DNA of 15,290 bases from an uncultured Cloacibacillus sp. (lineage in GTDB: Bacteria; Synergistota; Synergistia; Synergistales; Synergistaceae): contig URAG01000055.1 in the NCBI GenBank assembly GCA_900545755.1, forward strand, positions 1-15,290, written 5' to 3'. Below the pieces are notes generated by a model. It was given only the letters and a program-made list of their open reading frames with translations, did not search any database and had not been told where the DNA came from. The position numbers and the translations under genes are program-made. This document shows positions 6,615 to 14,407 of the stretch, piece by piece. Each line of letters starts with the position of its first letter. The stretch's first letter is position 1.

Positions 6615-7621
6615 ATGTATATCAAGCGCTCTAAGGTATTGTCGGTAATTATGGCGCTCGTCCTCGTAGTGTGCCTCGGATCTGCGGCATCAGCGGCGAC
6701 GCTCAACGCCTACACGGTCATGCCGGAGAAGTACGCGACGCAGGTCTTCGAGCAGTTCACGAAGGACACCGGCATCAAAGTCAACTTCATTCGCTTCTCC
6801 TCGGGCGAGGCTCTCGCGCGCCTCACGGCCGAGAAGAAAAATCCGCAGGTCGACATACTTCTCGGCGGCCCAGCCGACGTTTACGCCGCGGGATGCGACG
6901 CCAGAGTATCGCGGAATACTCACCGAAGGAGCAGGCTCTGACGCCCGCGGAATACAGAGACCCCGGCAACCGCTGGACCGGGATCGGCCTTATTCCGCTC
7001 TGTTTCCTCACGAACACAGACTTCCTCAAAGAGCACAACATGAAGGCCCCCGAGTCGTGGCAGGATCTGCTCGACCCTGCATATAAGAACGGACTTCAGA
7101 TGGCCGACGCTCGCACGTCCGGCACGGCGACGGAGCGCATCTACTCGCTGATCGCCGTCTACGGCGTTGACGGAGCGTTCGACTACCAGAAAAAGCTGCA
7201 CCAGAACATCCAGCTCTACACAAAGAGCGGCGCGGGCGGCGCGCTGCCGATAGCGCAGGGGCAGGCGGCGAGCGGGATATTCTACCTCGTCGACGCGCTC
7301 GACATAGTGCAGCAGGGCTATCCTGTCGTCATCACCTATCCGAAAGAAGGCGTGACCTTCGGCATCGAGGCGACGGGCATCATTGAGGGCGCGAAGAACC
7401 TCGACGAAGCGAAGGCTTTCGTCGACTGGGCGACGAGCAAGAAGCTCGGCGAACTCTTCCTCGCTAAGAAGATCAACTACATCCCCGTAGTGACCGGACT
7501 CAAGATCGACAACCCCGCGCTCGACACTTCGCACGTCAAGCTCCTCTCCGTCGGCGCGGAGCATAAAGGCGACAAGCGCAAGGAATACGTCGACCGCTGG
7601 GTCAACGAAGTAATCCGCTAA
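6615..7621 (+). pseudogene. ABC importer substrate-binding protein, frameshifted
   Basis: This is a periplasmic binding protein of the ferric-iron (FbpA/AfuA-like) type, interrupted by a frameshift. The ATG at 6615 has GGGAG eight bases upstream. Residues 1-27 form a Sec signal peptide (basic n-region, hydrophobic core, SAASA cleavage site). The first frame is good through ILLGGPADVYAAG (81-93, ending at 6893) and then turns to nonsense and stops at 6941. The rest, from IAEYSPKEQALTPAEYRDP at 6908 to VNEVIR, is in another frame. The change equals one lost base between about 6894 and 6907, and restoring one base gives exactly 335 codons. No slippery heptamer is visible, so this is a real mutation or a sequencing error. 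Everything downstream still looks under coding selection, which suggests a recent event. Substrate is uncertain; polyamine-like or phosphonate ligands are possible. Confidence 0.82.
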
Positions 7622-7640
7622 TCCTGTAAGCTCATTACCG

Positions 7641-7672
7641 GGCCGGCTCCCGCACGGAAGCCGGCCTTTTTT
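7641..7672 (+). terminator. intrinsic terminator inside the importer operon
   Basis: A perfect 8-bp GC-rich stem, GGCCGGCT (7641-7648) with AGCCGGCC (7659-7666), is followed by six T. It lies 19 nt after the binding-protein stop and before the permease start. No promoter is evident between it and the permease, so partial read-through probably lowers permease and ATPase expression relative to the binding protein, as is common in ABC importer operons. Confidence 0.85.
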
Positions 7673-7690
7673 CAGAGGGGGTCTAACGCT

Positions 7691-9361
7691 ATGGCTTCTT
7701 CGTCGATGAAACGCGACCCTGCGCTCGTTCCAGTCGTGGCGGCGCTGTGGCTCGCGCTCGGCGTTTTTATCATCTATCCTTTCATCAGGCTGCTCGCCGT
7801 AACATTCACTGCCGAGGACGGCGGCTTTTCGCTTGAAAACATCACGATGGTCTTTTCCAACAGCTACGACAGGCTCGCGCTGATAAACAGCATCTGGCTC
7901 GCGATAGCTGTCGCCGTGACCGGCACGGCGCTCGGATTCTGCTTCGCATTCGCCGTCGTACGCATCAAAATGCCCGCCATGATACGCTGGTTCATAGCGG
8001 CTGTGACGGTGCTGCCGCTTATATCCCCGCCATTCACGAGCAGCATCGCGTTGACTCTGTCGCTCGGCCCGAACGGCATACTGCTCAACATGCTCGGCAT
8101 CCCGGACTTCAACATTTACGGCTTCTGGGGCACGTGGATGTCGGAGTCGCTGACATACTTTCCCGTCGCGTTTCTCACCATATCGTCGGTGCTCGCCTGT
8201 ATCGACCCGAACTTTGAGGACGCGGGACTGTCTCTCGGCGGTTCGCCCTTCCGCGTATTCCGCACAGTAACTCTGCCGCTGACAATGCCCGCGATAGCGA
8301 ACTCGATACTTCTGCTTTTCGCCTGCTCGCTTGCGGACTTCGCCACGCCGCTAGTCCTCGCCGGGCACCAGTTCCCGGTGCTTCCGACGCAGGCCTATCT
8401 TCAGATAACGGGGCTCTACGACCTACGAGGCGGCGCGGCGCTCTCGTTCGCGCTGCTCGTTCCGGCGCTTTTCGTCTTCTTCCTCCAGCGCTGGTGGGTG
8501 AGCCGAAAAAGTTACGTTACTGTAAGTGGCAAATCCGGTGCGCAGACGCGCCCGAAGGGCATCGGCATTGCCGCCGAGGCTGCGATTCTCGTTGTCTGCG
8601 CCGTCGTTATAGCCTTCATCGTATTTCTCTACGCGCTTATACCGATGGGCGCGTTTACAAAAACGTGGGGGCTCGACAACAGCTTCACACTTGACAGTTT
8701 CGCCTACGTCTTCAACCACGGGCGCAAGGCAATCATCGACACGCTGATAATCGCCTGCGTTTCGACCCCGCTCGGCGGTCTAATCGCGGTGCTTGTCGCC
8801 TACATCACTCAGCGCAAGTCGTTCCCGTGCAACGCGCTTATGGAAATAGTCTCGCTGCTCAACTTCGCCCTGCCAGGCACCGTCGTCGGCATAGCCTACA
8901 TAATCGCATTCAATTCAAGCCCTCTGATACTGACGGGCACTATGTCGATCCTCGTAGCAGCCTACGTCTTCCGCTACGACTCAGCCGGCATACGCTCCGT
9001 CATAGCCTCGCTCCAGCAAATCGACGCTTCGCTTGAAGAGGCGTCGCTCAGCCTCGGCGCATCGTCGGCGGCCACGTTCCGCAATGTGACGCTGCCGCTC
9101 GTCATCCCGGCGCTGCTCGCTGGCATGAAATATCTCTTCATTCACTCGATGACGGCGATAAGCGCGACTATATTCCTCGTCTCAGTGAGCTGGTCGCTTC
9201 TGACGGCACGCATCTTGGAATGCATGACGGAGCTGCAGTTCGGCAACGCCTGCGCCTTCTCCGTAGTGCTTATTCTGCTCGTATTCCTTTTCAACGGACT
9301 GCTGACGCTCCTCGTCCGGGCCGCTGGCTTCGGCTACAGGGGGCTGGGAGGTAACAGATAA
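7691..9361 (+). CDS. ferric-iron-type ABC transporter permease, two fused domains
   Basis: This 556-residue inner-membrane permease contains two binding-protein-dependent transport domains in tandem, as in FbpB/AfuB and ThiP-like proteins. About twelve hydrophobic segments are present. Each half has an EAA coupling motif contacting the ATPase: [20 protein letters not shown] around 176-195 and [20 protein letters not shown] around 449-468. A polar linker around 270-290 joins the halves. The ATG has a strong GAGGGGG (7675-7681) nine bases upstream. The stop codon shares one base with the ATPase start (TAATG). It would import the ligand of the upstream binding protein, probably Fe(III), though the substrate is not proven by sequence. 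Confidence 0.9.
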   Translation: MASSSMKRDPALVPVVAALWLALGVFIIYPFIRLLAVTFTAEDGGFSLENITMVFSNSYDRLALINSIWLAIAVAVTGTALGFCFAFAVVRIKMPAMIRWFIAAVTVLPLISPPFTSSIALTLSLGPNGILLNMLGIPDFNIYGFWGTWMSESLTYFPVAFLTISSVLACIDPNFEDAGLSLGGSPFRVFRTVTLPLTMPAIANSILLLFACSLADFATPLVLAGHQFPVLPTQAYLQITGLYDLRGGAALSFALLVPALFVFFLQRWWVSRKSYVTVSGKSGAQTRPKGIGIAAEAAILVVCAVVIAFIVFLYALIPMGAFTKTWGLDNSFTLDSFAYVFNHGRKAIIDTLIIACVSTPLGGLIAVLVAYITQRKSFPCNALMEIVSLLNFALPGTVVGIAYIIAFNSSPLILTGTMSILVAAYVFRYDSAGIRSVIASLQQIDASLEEASLSLGASSAATFRNVTLPLVIPALLAGMKYLFIHSMTAISATIFLVSVSWSLLTARILECMTELQFGNACAFSVVLILLVFLFNGLLTLLVRAAGFGYRGLGGNR

Positions 9362-10452
9362 TGGCTGTAGAACTTCATCTTCACGACATAAGAAAAACTT
9401 TCGTAAAGGACGGCGCAAGCTTCAACGCCGTCGAGCGCGTCGAGCTTGACGTAAAGGGCGGCGAGCTCGTAACGTTCCTAGGGCCATCGGGCTGCGGCAA
9501 AACTACGACTCTGCGCATGGTCGCAGGCTTCGAGACGCCGACCGCCGGACGGATCCTCATCGACGGGCAAGACGTTACAAACGTAATGGTCAACAAGCGC
9601 GAGATAGGCTTCGTCTTCCAGAACTACGCGCTCTTCCCGCACATGACGATAGGAGACAACGTAGGCTACGGGTTGAGGATGCGCTCCGAAAGCGGACCGG
9701 ACGTAGCACGCAAAGTCGCGGAGGCGCTCGATATGGTCGGACTTAAAGGCGCTGAGAAGCGCTATCCGAACCAGCTTTCCGGCGGCGAACAGCAGCGCGT
9801 CGCACTCGCGCGCGTCCTCGTCATGCGGCCAAAGGTCCTGCTCATGGACGAACCGCTCTCGAACCTTGACGCGAAGCTTCGCCTGCACATGCGCACGGAG
9901 ATCCGCAGAATACAAAAGCATCTCGACATAACCTGCCTCTACGTCACACACGACCAGAAGGAGGCGCTCACGATGGCCGACCGTATTATGGTCATGAACC
10001 GCGGCCGCGTCGAGCAGATAGGCACGCCTTTCGATATTTACACACACCCGCGCTCGCTTTTCGTAGCGGACTTCATCGGGCAGGCCAACGCGCTGCCTGG
10101 GACGCTCGAATCAGTGGAATCGTCAGAGCGGGGTATAGTGGCGGCTGGCGGCGCAAAGTTCCCGGTCAAGCTCTTCGACGACATGGAGTACAAGACAGGC
10201 GGCGCTATACGCCTGATCCTGCGCCCCGAGGCGGCGACGCTTACGGAGTCCGATAAAGGGCTGTTGCGCGGCCGTGTCGAAAGCGCGGTATTCAGCGGAG
10301 ACCGCATGGAATACGTAGTAATCCTAGAGAATAGCGAAAAGATCTCCGTTATGGAAAATTACTTCCCCGGCGCAAAACGTCACGAAGCCGGAGAAAACGT
10401 CGGGCTCAGCTTCAACTCCGCGCTTACGATAGCGCTTCCGGACAAAAACTAA
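9361..10452 (+). CDS. ferric-iron-type ABC transporter ATP-binding protein
   Basis: This 363-residue cytoplasmic ATPase energises the importer. All ABC motifs are intact: Walker [10 protein letters not shown] (41-49), Q-loop Q87 in [12 protein letters not shown], signature LSGGEQQR (139-146), Walker B VLLMDEP with D163/E164, D-loop SNLDAKL, and H-loop H197 in YVTHDQKEA. Residues after about 240 form a TOBE-type regulatory/substrate domain, as in FbpC, PotA and Mal[26 protein letters not shown] is typical of the FbpC/PotA group. Translation is coupled to the permease by a TAATG overlap. A terminator follows. Confidence 0.93.
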   Translation: MAVELHLHDIRKTFVKDGASFNAVERVELDVKGGELVTFLGPSGCGKTTTLRMVAGFETPTAGRILIDGQDVTNVMVNKREIGFVFQNYALFPHMTIGDNVGYGLRMRSESGPDVARKVAEALDMVGLKGAEKRYPNQLSGGEQQRVALARVLVMRPKVLLMDEPLSNLDAKLRLHMRTEIRRIQKHLDITCLYVTHDQKEALTMADRIMVMNRGRVEQIGTPFDIYTHPRSLFVADFIGQANALPGTLESVESSERGIVAAGGAKFPVKLFDDMEYKTGGAIRLILRPEAATLTESDKGLLRGRVESAVFSGDRMEYVVILENSEKISVMENYFPGAKRHEAGENVGLSFNSALTIALPDKN

Positions 10453-10490
10453 AATTCCAGCTGCGGCCTCAACCCCGCATCGGCGCATAA

Positions 10491-10525
10491 AAAATCCCCG
10501 CGCTTCGTAAAACCGCGGGGATTTT
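10491..10525. terminator. bidirectional terminator between convergent genes
   Basis: AAAATCCCCGCG (10491-10502) pairs perfectly with CGCGGGGATTTT (10514-10525) around an 11-nt loop, giving 12 bp with A/T ends. It sits between the ABC ATPase gene (plus strand) and the MATE gene (minus strand) and can serve both. Confidence 0.9.
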
Positions 10526-10553
10526 CTGTATTCTTCTGCGGAAGTTTCGGGCT

Positions 10554-12002
10554 TTACTGCGCCGTCGCAGTCTTCTGCGCGGCTGCCGCGCGCGCAGCGT
10601 TCTTCTCCTCTGCCTCGCGCTCGGCCTTCTTTATAGCCCAGCGGAAACCCACGATATGCGCCGAGAAAGTAATGACCCACGAGACGGGATAGGAAAGGTA
10701 GACCGCCGTAACCGTGCGGAAGGCAGGCACTTGGAAGAGCATATATATCCAGACTAGGCGCAGCCCGCATGCTCCGATCAGTGTAACGACAGTCGGCATG
10801 ACGGAGTAGCCGAGGCCGCGCAGCGCGCCGACAAGTCCGTCCATTATGCCGCAGAGGAAATATGAGGCTGCAACGATATGGAAGCGTGCAAGCCCAGCCT
10901 CGATGACGGCCTCGCTAGGTGAGTAGACTCGCAGCAGAGCGTGGCCGAAGATGACGCAGAGCATCCCCAACACGAAGCCGACGACAGTGCTGCACGCAAG
11001 GCCGGTTTTGAGTATGCTGCGCACGCGCTTCACATTGCCGACGCCCATATTCTGGCTGGTGAACGAGATAATCGCCTGGTAAAAGGAGTTCATCGCAAAA
11101 TAGACGAACATCTCGACGTTAGAAGCGGCGGAGTTGCCGGCCATCGTAACCGCGCCGAATGTGTTTATCGACGACTGGATGACGACGTTCGAGAGAGAGA
11201 ATAGGACGCCCTGTATTCCGGCTGGAACGCCTATCTGAAGAATTTTTGCAAGTTTATCCATATGGATGCGCATTTCAGTGAACGAAAAACGTATGCCGCC
11301 GCTTTCGCGCATGAGGCAGCGCACAACGAGCGCCGCTGAGACGCATTGCGAGATGACTGTAGCTATCGCGACCCCTGCTACATCAAGATGGAGGTTGATA
11401 ACGAAGAAAAGGTTCAGCACCACATTGATAATCCCCGCCGCCGTGAGGTAAAAGAGCGGTCGGCGCGTGTCTCCTACCGCACGTAGCACCGCGCTGCCGA
11501 AGTTGTAGATCATAAACGGAGTCATACCGAAGAAATATATGACGAGGTAAAGCGTCGCGAGGCCCAGCACCTCCGCCGGAGTCTGCATAATTATCAGGAT
11601 TTTGCGCGCGAATACGACGCCAACGAGCGTCAGGAAAATTCCGCTCGCAAACGCGAGGAACATTGATGTATGCACAGTCTCCGAAAGATTCTTATCTTCC
11701 TTCGCGCCATAGTAGCGCGCGGCGAGTACGTTCGTCCCTATCGACACGCCGATAAAAAGATTCGTCAGCAGGCCGATGAGCGCCGTGTTTGAGCCGACTG
11801 CGGCGAGCGAGTTGTCGCCTGCGTAGCGCCCGACTACTATGATGTCCGCAGCGTTGAAGAGCAACTGCAAAATGCTCGAAAACATCAACGGCACCGCAAA
11901 GAGCAACATCTTAGGCAAAATAGGGCCGCTGCACATATTTATTTTAAATTGTTTATTTCCCGAGCCGTGCGTGTGTATCGTCCTTATTTTAAAAACGTGC
12001 AT
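10554..12002 (-). CDS. MATE family efflux transporter
   Basis: This 482-residue (from the preferred start) cation-coupled multidrug/toxin exporter has about twelve membrane segments. The family N-terminal pattern is clear: CSGPILPKMLLFAVPLMFSSILQLLFNAADIIVVGRYAG, then GSNTALIGLLTNLFIGVSIGTNVLAARYYGA. The half-way repeat begins near KILQIGVPAGIQGVLFSLSN. The C-terminus is a charged, alanine-rich tail. The frame is open to an ATG at 12059, but that codon overlaps the predicted -10 box. The ATG at 12002 has AGGTGA (12012-12007) just upstream and gives a normal length. An AT-rich stretch in the first 20 codons contrasts with the rest of the gene. The substrate is unknown. The gene appears monocistronic. 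Confidence 0.92.
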   Translation of the reverse strand: MHVFKIRTIHTHGSGNKQFKINMCSGPILPKMLLFAVPLMFSSILQLLFNAADIIVVGRYAGDNSLAAVGSNTALIGLLTNLFIGVSIGTNVLAARYYGAKEDKNLSETVHTSMFLAFASGIFLTLVGVVFARKILIIMQTPAEVLGLATLYLVIYFFGMTPFMIYNFGSAVLRAVGDTRRPLFYLTAAGIINVVLNLFFVINLHLDVAGVAIATVISQCVSAALVVRCLMRESGGIRFSFTEMRIHMDKLAKILQIGVPAGIQGVLFSLSNVVIQSSINTFGAVTMAGNSAASNVEMFVYFAMNSFYQAIISFTSQNMGVGNVKRVRSILKTGLACSTVVGFVLGMLCVIFGHALLRVYSPSEAVIEAGLARFHIVAASYFLCGIMDGLVGALRGLGYSVMPTVVTLIGACGLRLVWIYMLFQVPAFRTVTAVYLSYPVSWVITFSAHIVGFRWAIKKAEREAEEKNAARAAAAQKTATAQ

Positions 12003-12057
12003 GAGCTCACCTGTCTGTAAAAAATATGCGCGCCGCTCGCGGCGGCGTCTCATTCCC

Positions 12058-12086
12058 ATTTTAGCACCGTACGGCGCTTATGTAAC
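12058..12086 (-). promoter_or_regulatory. putative promoter of the MATE gene
   Basis: On the minus strand GTTACA (12086-12081) and TAAAAT (12063-12058) are 17 bp apart. A start near 12051 would give a leader of about 50 nt to the ATG at 12002 and would exclude the upstream ATG at 12059 as initiator. Confidence 0.5.
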
Positions 12087-12140
12087 AACTTTTTAACAAA
12101 TCGCTGAATTCGCGTGAAATTACGGCGTACACCGCGAACG

Positions 12141-12171
12141 AAAAAGGGAGGCGGCGCGCGGCCTGCCTCCC
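12141..12171 (-). terminator. intrinsic terminator after the aminotransferase gene
   Basis: Leftward RNA forms a 7-bp stem (GGGAGGC at 12171-12165 with GCCTCCC at 12152-12146) with a GC-rich 12-nt interior that can pair further, followed by five U (12145-12141). It begins 37 nt past the aminotransferase stop codon. Confidence 0.8.
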
Positions 12172-12207
12172 GCAAAAAATTCCGACGCTTCGCAGAAAGC
12201 TCGGCGC

Positions 12208-13392
12208 TTACTTACGCAGCCCCTCTACCGCGTCCTTTATGCGCTTCATACCCTCTTCGATGTAATCGTAGCCGCGGCAATAGGCGAGCCTGATGTGCCC
12301 CGGCATTCCGAAGACTTCGCCGGGCACCGTCGAGACGCCGGCCTCTTCGAGAAGCCAAGTGCAGAATTTAAAGCCGTCCATGCCGAGCGACGAGATGCGC
12401 GGGAAAGCGTAGAATGCTCCCGCCGGAGTAATGGCCTCGAAGCCGTCGATTTTGTTGAGCCACGAAACGACCATATCGCGGCGGCGGCGGTACTCCTTCA
12501 CCATCGCCTCGACGTCCGCGCCCGCATGAGCAAAGGCTTCGACGACACCGGCCTGTGCGAACGAGTTGGCACAGGTCGTGAGGTTCTGGTGGCACTTGTT
12601 GACGTACTGGCGCATCGCAACTGGAGCGACGATCCAGCCGATGCGCCATCCGGTCATCGACCAGGTCTTCGACGCCGCGGAGACCGTCACGGTGCGCTCG
12701 GCCATTCCCGGAAGGCTCGCAATACTGACATGCTCGCCCTCGTAAAGGAATTTTTCGTAGCATTCGTCCGATATCACCCAGATATCGTTCTCTATGGCGA
12801 AGGCCGCTATCTCTTCAAGATTCTCGCGCGTGAGCACCGCGCCGCTCGGGTTGTTAGGCGAGTTGAGAAGTATCGCCTTCGTCTTCGCTGTGCGCGCTTT
12901 CTTCAAATCGTCGATATGCAACCTGAAGCCGTCCTCCATCCTTGTCGCGACGGGGACGAGCACGCCGTTCGCAATCGCGAGCACGTCGGCATAGGCCGAG
13001 AAATACGGCGCTGGCACAACGACCTCGTCGCCAGGCTCGAGCAGCGTCAGGAACGACGCCATGAGAGCCTCCATCGCGCCGTTCGTGATGACGACGTGCT
13101 TATCGGCGTCGACGTTCATCGCGTTGTCGCGGCGGTACTTCTCCGCAACCGCGCAGCGCAGGTCGTAGGCGCCAGCCATGTCCGTGTAATGCACGTTGCC
13201 GGCGCGCAGCGCCGCAACCGCGGCCTCCTTAGCGCACGCAGGCGAGTCGAAGTCTGGCCGCCCTATCTCCATGTGGATGATGCTGCGCCCCTCGCGCTCC
13301 ATCTCCTCCGCGCGCGCGAGTATCTCCCGTATGCCGCCCGCCATCTTTATCGAAGCCATACGGCTGTTCGGAAATGTTACCCTGGTTGTCAT
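12208..13392 (-). CDS. class I/II PLP-dependent aminotransferase
   Basis: This 394-residue fold-type I aminotransferase of the aspartate/aromatic (AspC-like) group transfers amino groups between an amino acid and a 2-oxo acid. Expected residues are seen: GRPDFDSP near the start (44-51), VHYTDMAGAYDLR (67-79), NSPNNPSG with N181, ISDECYE with D209 and Y212, the PLP lysine K242 in SAASKTWSMTGWRIGW, R250, and the carboxylate-binding Arg in GHIRLAYC near the C-terminus. The frame is open 28 codons further upstream, but those are not conserved in character. The ATG at 13392 has GGGGGAATAGCA immediately upstream and begins MTTRVTFPNSRMASIK, as expected. The gene lies 90 nt downstream of the gntR stop and has a possible promoter of its own. 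Exact substrates cannot be told. Confidence 0.92.
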   Translation of the reverse strand: MTTRVTFPNSRMASIKMAGGIREILARAEEMEREGRSIIHMEIGRPDFDSPACAKEAAVAALRAGNVHYTDMAGAYDLRCAVAEKYRRDNAMNVDADKHVVITNGAMEALMASFLTLLEPGDEVVVPAPYFSAYADVLAIANGVLVPVATRMEDGFRLHIDDLKKARTAKTKAILLNSPNNPSGAVLTRENLEEIAAFAIENDIWVISDECYEKFLYEGEHVSIASLPGMAERTVTVSAASKTWSMTGWRIGWIVAPVAMRQYVNKCHQNLTTCANSFAQAGVVEAFAHAGADVEAMVKEYRRRRDMVVSWLNKIDGFEAITPAGAFYAFPRISSLGMDGFKFCTWLLEEAGVSTVPGEVFGMPGHIRLAYCRGYDYIEEGMKRIKDAVEGLRK

Positions 13393-13426
13393 TGCTATTC
13401 CCCCTGCCAGTGATTTTACACAACGT

Positions 13427-13456
13427 ATATTATTACAAAACGGCGCGCCGCGACAA
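13427..13456 (-). promoter_or_regulatory. possible aminotransferase promoter
   Basis: TTGTCG (13456-13451) and TAATAT (13432-13427) on the minus strand are 18 bp apart, in the 90-nt gap between gntR and the aminotransferase gene. The start codon is about 40 nt further on. Co-transcription from gntR remains possible, as I saw no convincing terminator in this gap. Confidence 0.4.
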
Positions 13457-13482
13457 CGGCACAGCCGCCGGCGCAAAATTAT

Positions 13483-14169
13483 TTATTTGACGCTGCTATC
13501 ATAACACGGCAGAAAATAGCCTTTCATTATATAGCCTTCGCTGTCTACGATATGGTTGTACAAGCACAAGCGAAGCTCTTCTGGATTGCGCTTCTTCAGA
13601 CATTCTATAATGCGGAGGTGCTGGTCTATAGAATTCTGCGTGTCGTCCAGCGACTGCACAGAAAGGCGCTGAAAGCGTTTGATCTGCACGTGGTATGAGG
13701 ATATGATGGCGCCTATCCTACGGTTCGCCGCGTTATTGGCTATCGTCATATGCAGCTTTATATCTAGAGCGGCGACTCTGGAAAGGTCGGCTTTTCCGGC
13801 ACGTTTGAACATGCGGTTCAAAGACTTCCATTCATTTTCCATGGAAGCTATGTCGCCGTCCGATATCCTCGCCGCGGCGGATAAAGCCGCGAAAGGCTCC
13901 AACAGTTTGCGAAGCTCATATATTTCCTTTATATCTTCAATCGAAATTTCTGAGACGAAAGCACCTTTATTGGATACTATTTTTATGTAGCCTTCCTGCT
14001 CCAACACGCGCATAGCTTCTCGTATAGGGGTGCGGCTCACGCCGATTTTTTTTACAAGCGACATTTCTGGCAGCTGTTCACCCATCTTCGCGCGCCCGGA
14101 TTCTATCTCCTCTTTCATCCAATCGTACGCTTTTATCCAACTTGTGGTTTCGGTGCTGCGCGCCGTCAA
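13483..14169 (-). CDS. GntR family regulator with FCD ligand domain
   Basis: This 228-residue transcription regulator has an N-terminal winged helix (about 12-75), with SLVKKIGVSRTPIREAMRVLEQEGYI (37-62) as the helix-turn-helix. A C-terminal all-helical FCD domain follows (FadR/VanR-type). The residues that bind metal in FCD proteins are all present: D136, H140, H184 and H206. Such regulators usually sense small carboxylic acids. The start is TTG at 14169, with GGAGG nine bases upstream, and it is the only plausible initiator. It is divergent from a larA-like gene, and a GTATAC palindrome overlaps its own predicted start point. Autorepression and control of the larA-like gene are inferred; the ligand is likely a hydroxy or oxo acid. 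Confidence 0.92.
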   Translation of the reverse strand: MTARSTETTSWIKAYDWMKEEIESGRAKMGEQLPEMSLVKKIGVSRTPIREAMRVLEQEGYIKIVSNKGAFVSEISIEDIKEIYELRKLLEPFAALSAAARISDGDIASMENEWKSLNRMFKRAGKADLSRVAALDIKLHMTIANNAANRRIGAIISSYHVQIKRFQRLSVQSLDDTQNSIDQHLRIIECLKKRNPEELRLCLYNHIVDSEGYIMKGYFLPCYDSSVK

Positions 14170-14193
14170 CTTTCAATTCCTCCTTATCTAATC

Positions 14194-14201
14194 TGTATAC
14201 A
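14194..14201. promoter_or_regulatory. putative GntR operator 1
   Basis: The perfect 8-bp palindrome TGTATACA lies between the gntR -10 box and its start codon, on the predicted transcription start. FCD-type GntR proteins commonly bind short palindromes of the TNGTNNNACNA class. A second GTATAC copy lies at 14360-14371. Confidence 0.5.
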
Positions 14202-14204
14202 AAA

Positions 14205-14232
14205 ACTATAGCGGTTTTTATGTTTTTGTCTA
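14205..14232 (-). promoter_or_regulatory. gntR promoter
   Basis: On the minus strand the -35 is TAGACA (14232-14227) and the -10 is TATAGT (14210-14205), 16 bp apart, each one mismatch from consensus. The start is expected near 14198, inside operator 1. Confidence 0.6.
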
Positions 14233-14266
14233 TCGTTTTACTAACGAGCGCCAGACTTATTTTGCG

Positions 14267-14294
14267 TTGACAATTGCGACAAACGTGATATTAT
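14267..14294 (+). promoter_or_regulatory. larA-like gene promoter
   Basis: A consensus -35, TTGACA (14267-14272), is followed after 16 bp by TATTAT (14289-14294, one mismatch). The start near 14301 leaves a leader of about 107 nt that contains operator 2. No riboswitch or terminator was recognised in the leader. Confidence 0.65.
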
Positions 14295-14359
14295 GTGCCT
14301 ATCAAGACGTGAATATTTTTGTTATGCAGAAATCAAGCTAAAGTGATAGAGAAGAGTAA

Positions 14360-14371
14360 TTTGTATACGAA
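14360..14371. promoter_or_regulatory. putative GntR operator 2
   Basis: TTTGTATACGAA is a near-palindrome centred on GTATAC, matching the core of operator 1. It lies about 60 nt downstream of the predicted larA-like start point, where a bound repressor could block elongation. It may instead overlap an unrecognised closer promoter. Confidence 0.45.
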
Positions 14372-14407
14372 ATAATGACTCATCCGGCAGAAAAGGAGGC
14401 GTAGCTA

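Noticed and set aside
6880..6941. Programmed ribosomal frameshift in the binding-protein gene
   Set aside because: No X-XXY-YYZ slippery site or suitable pseudoknot was found at the junction, and binding proteins are not known to need one. Mutation or sequence error is simpler.
12003..12059. N-terminal extension of the MATE protein from the ATG at 12059
   Set aside because: The extension is Arg-rich and lacks family character, its ATG overlaps a predicted -10 box, and a better ribosome binding site precedes 12002.
12295..13413. 372-codon open frame on the plus strand
   Set aside because: It is entirely antisense to the aminotransferase gene, whose motifs are intact. The product is Arg/His-rich with no recognisable domain, typical of a GC-rich shadow frame.
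13441..13450. Palindrome CGGCGCGCCG as a regulator site
   Set aside because: A short GC-only palindrome is likely by chance in this GC-rich DNA and has no second copy in a related position.
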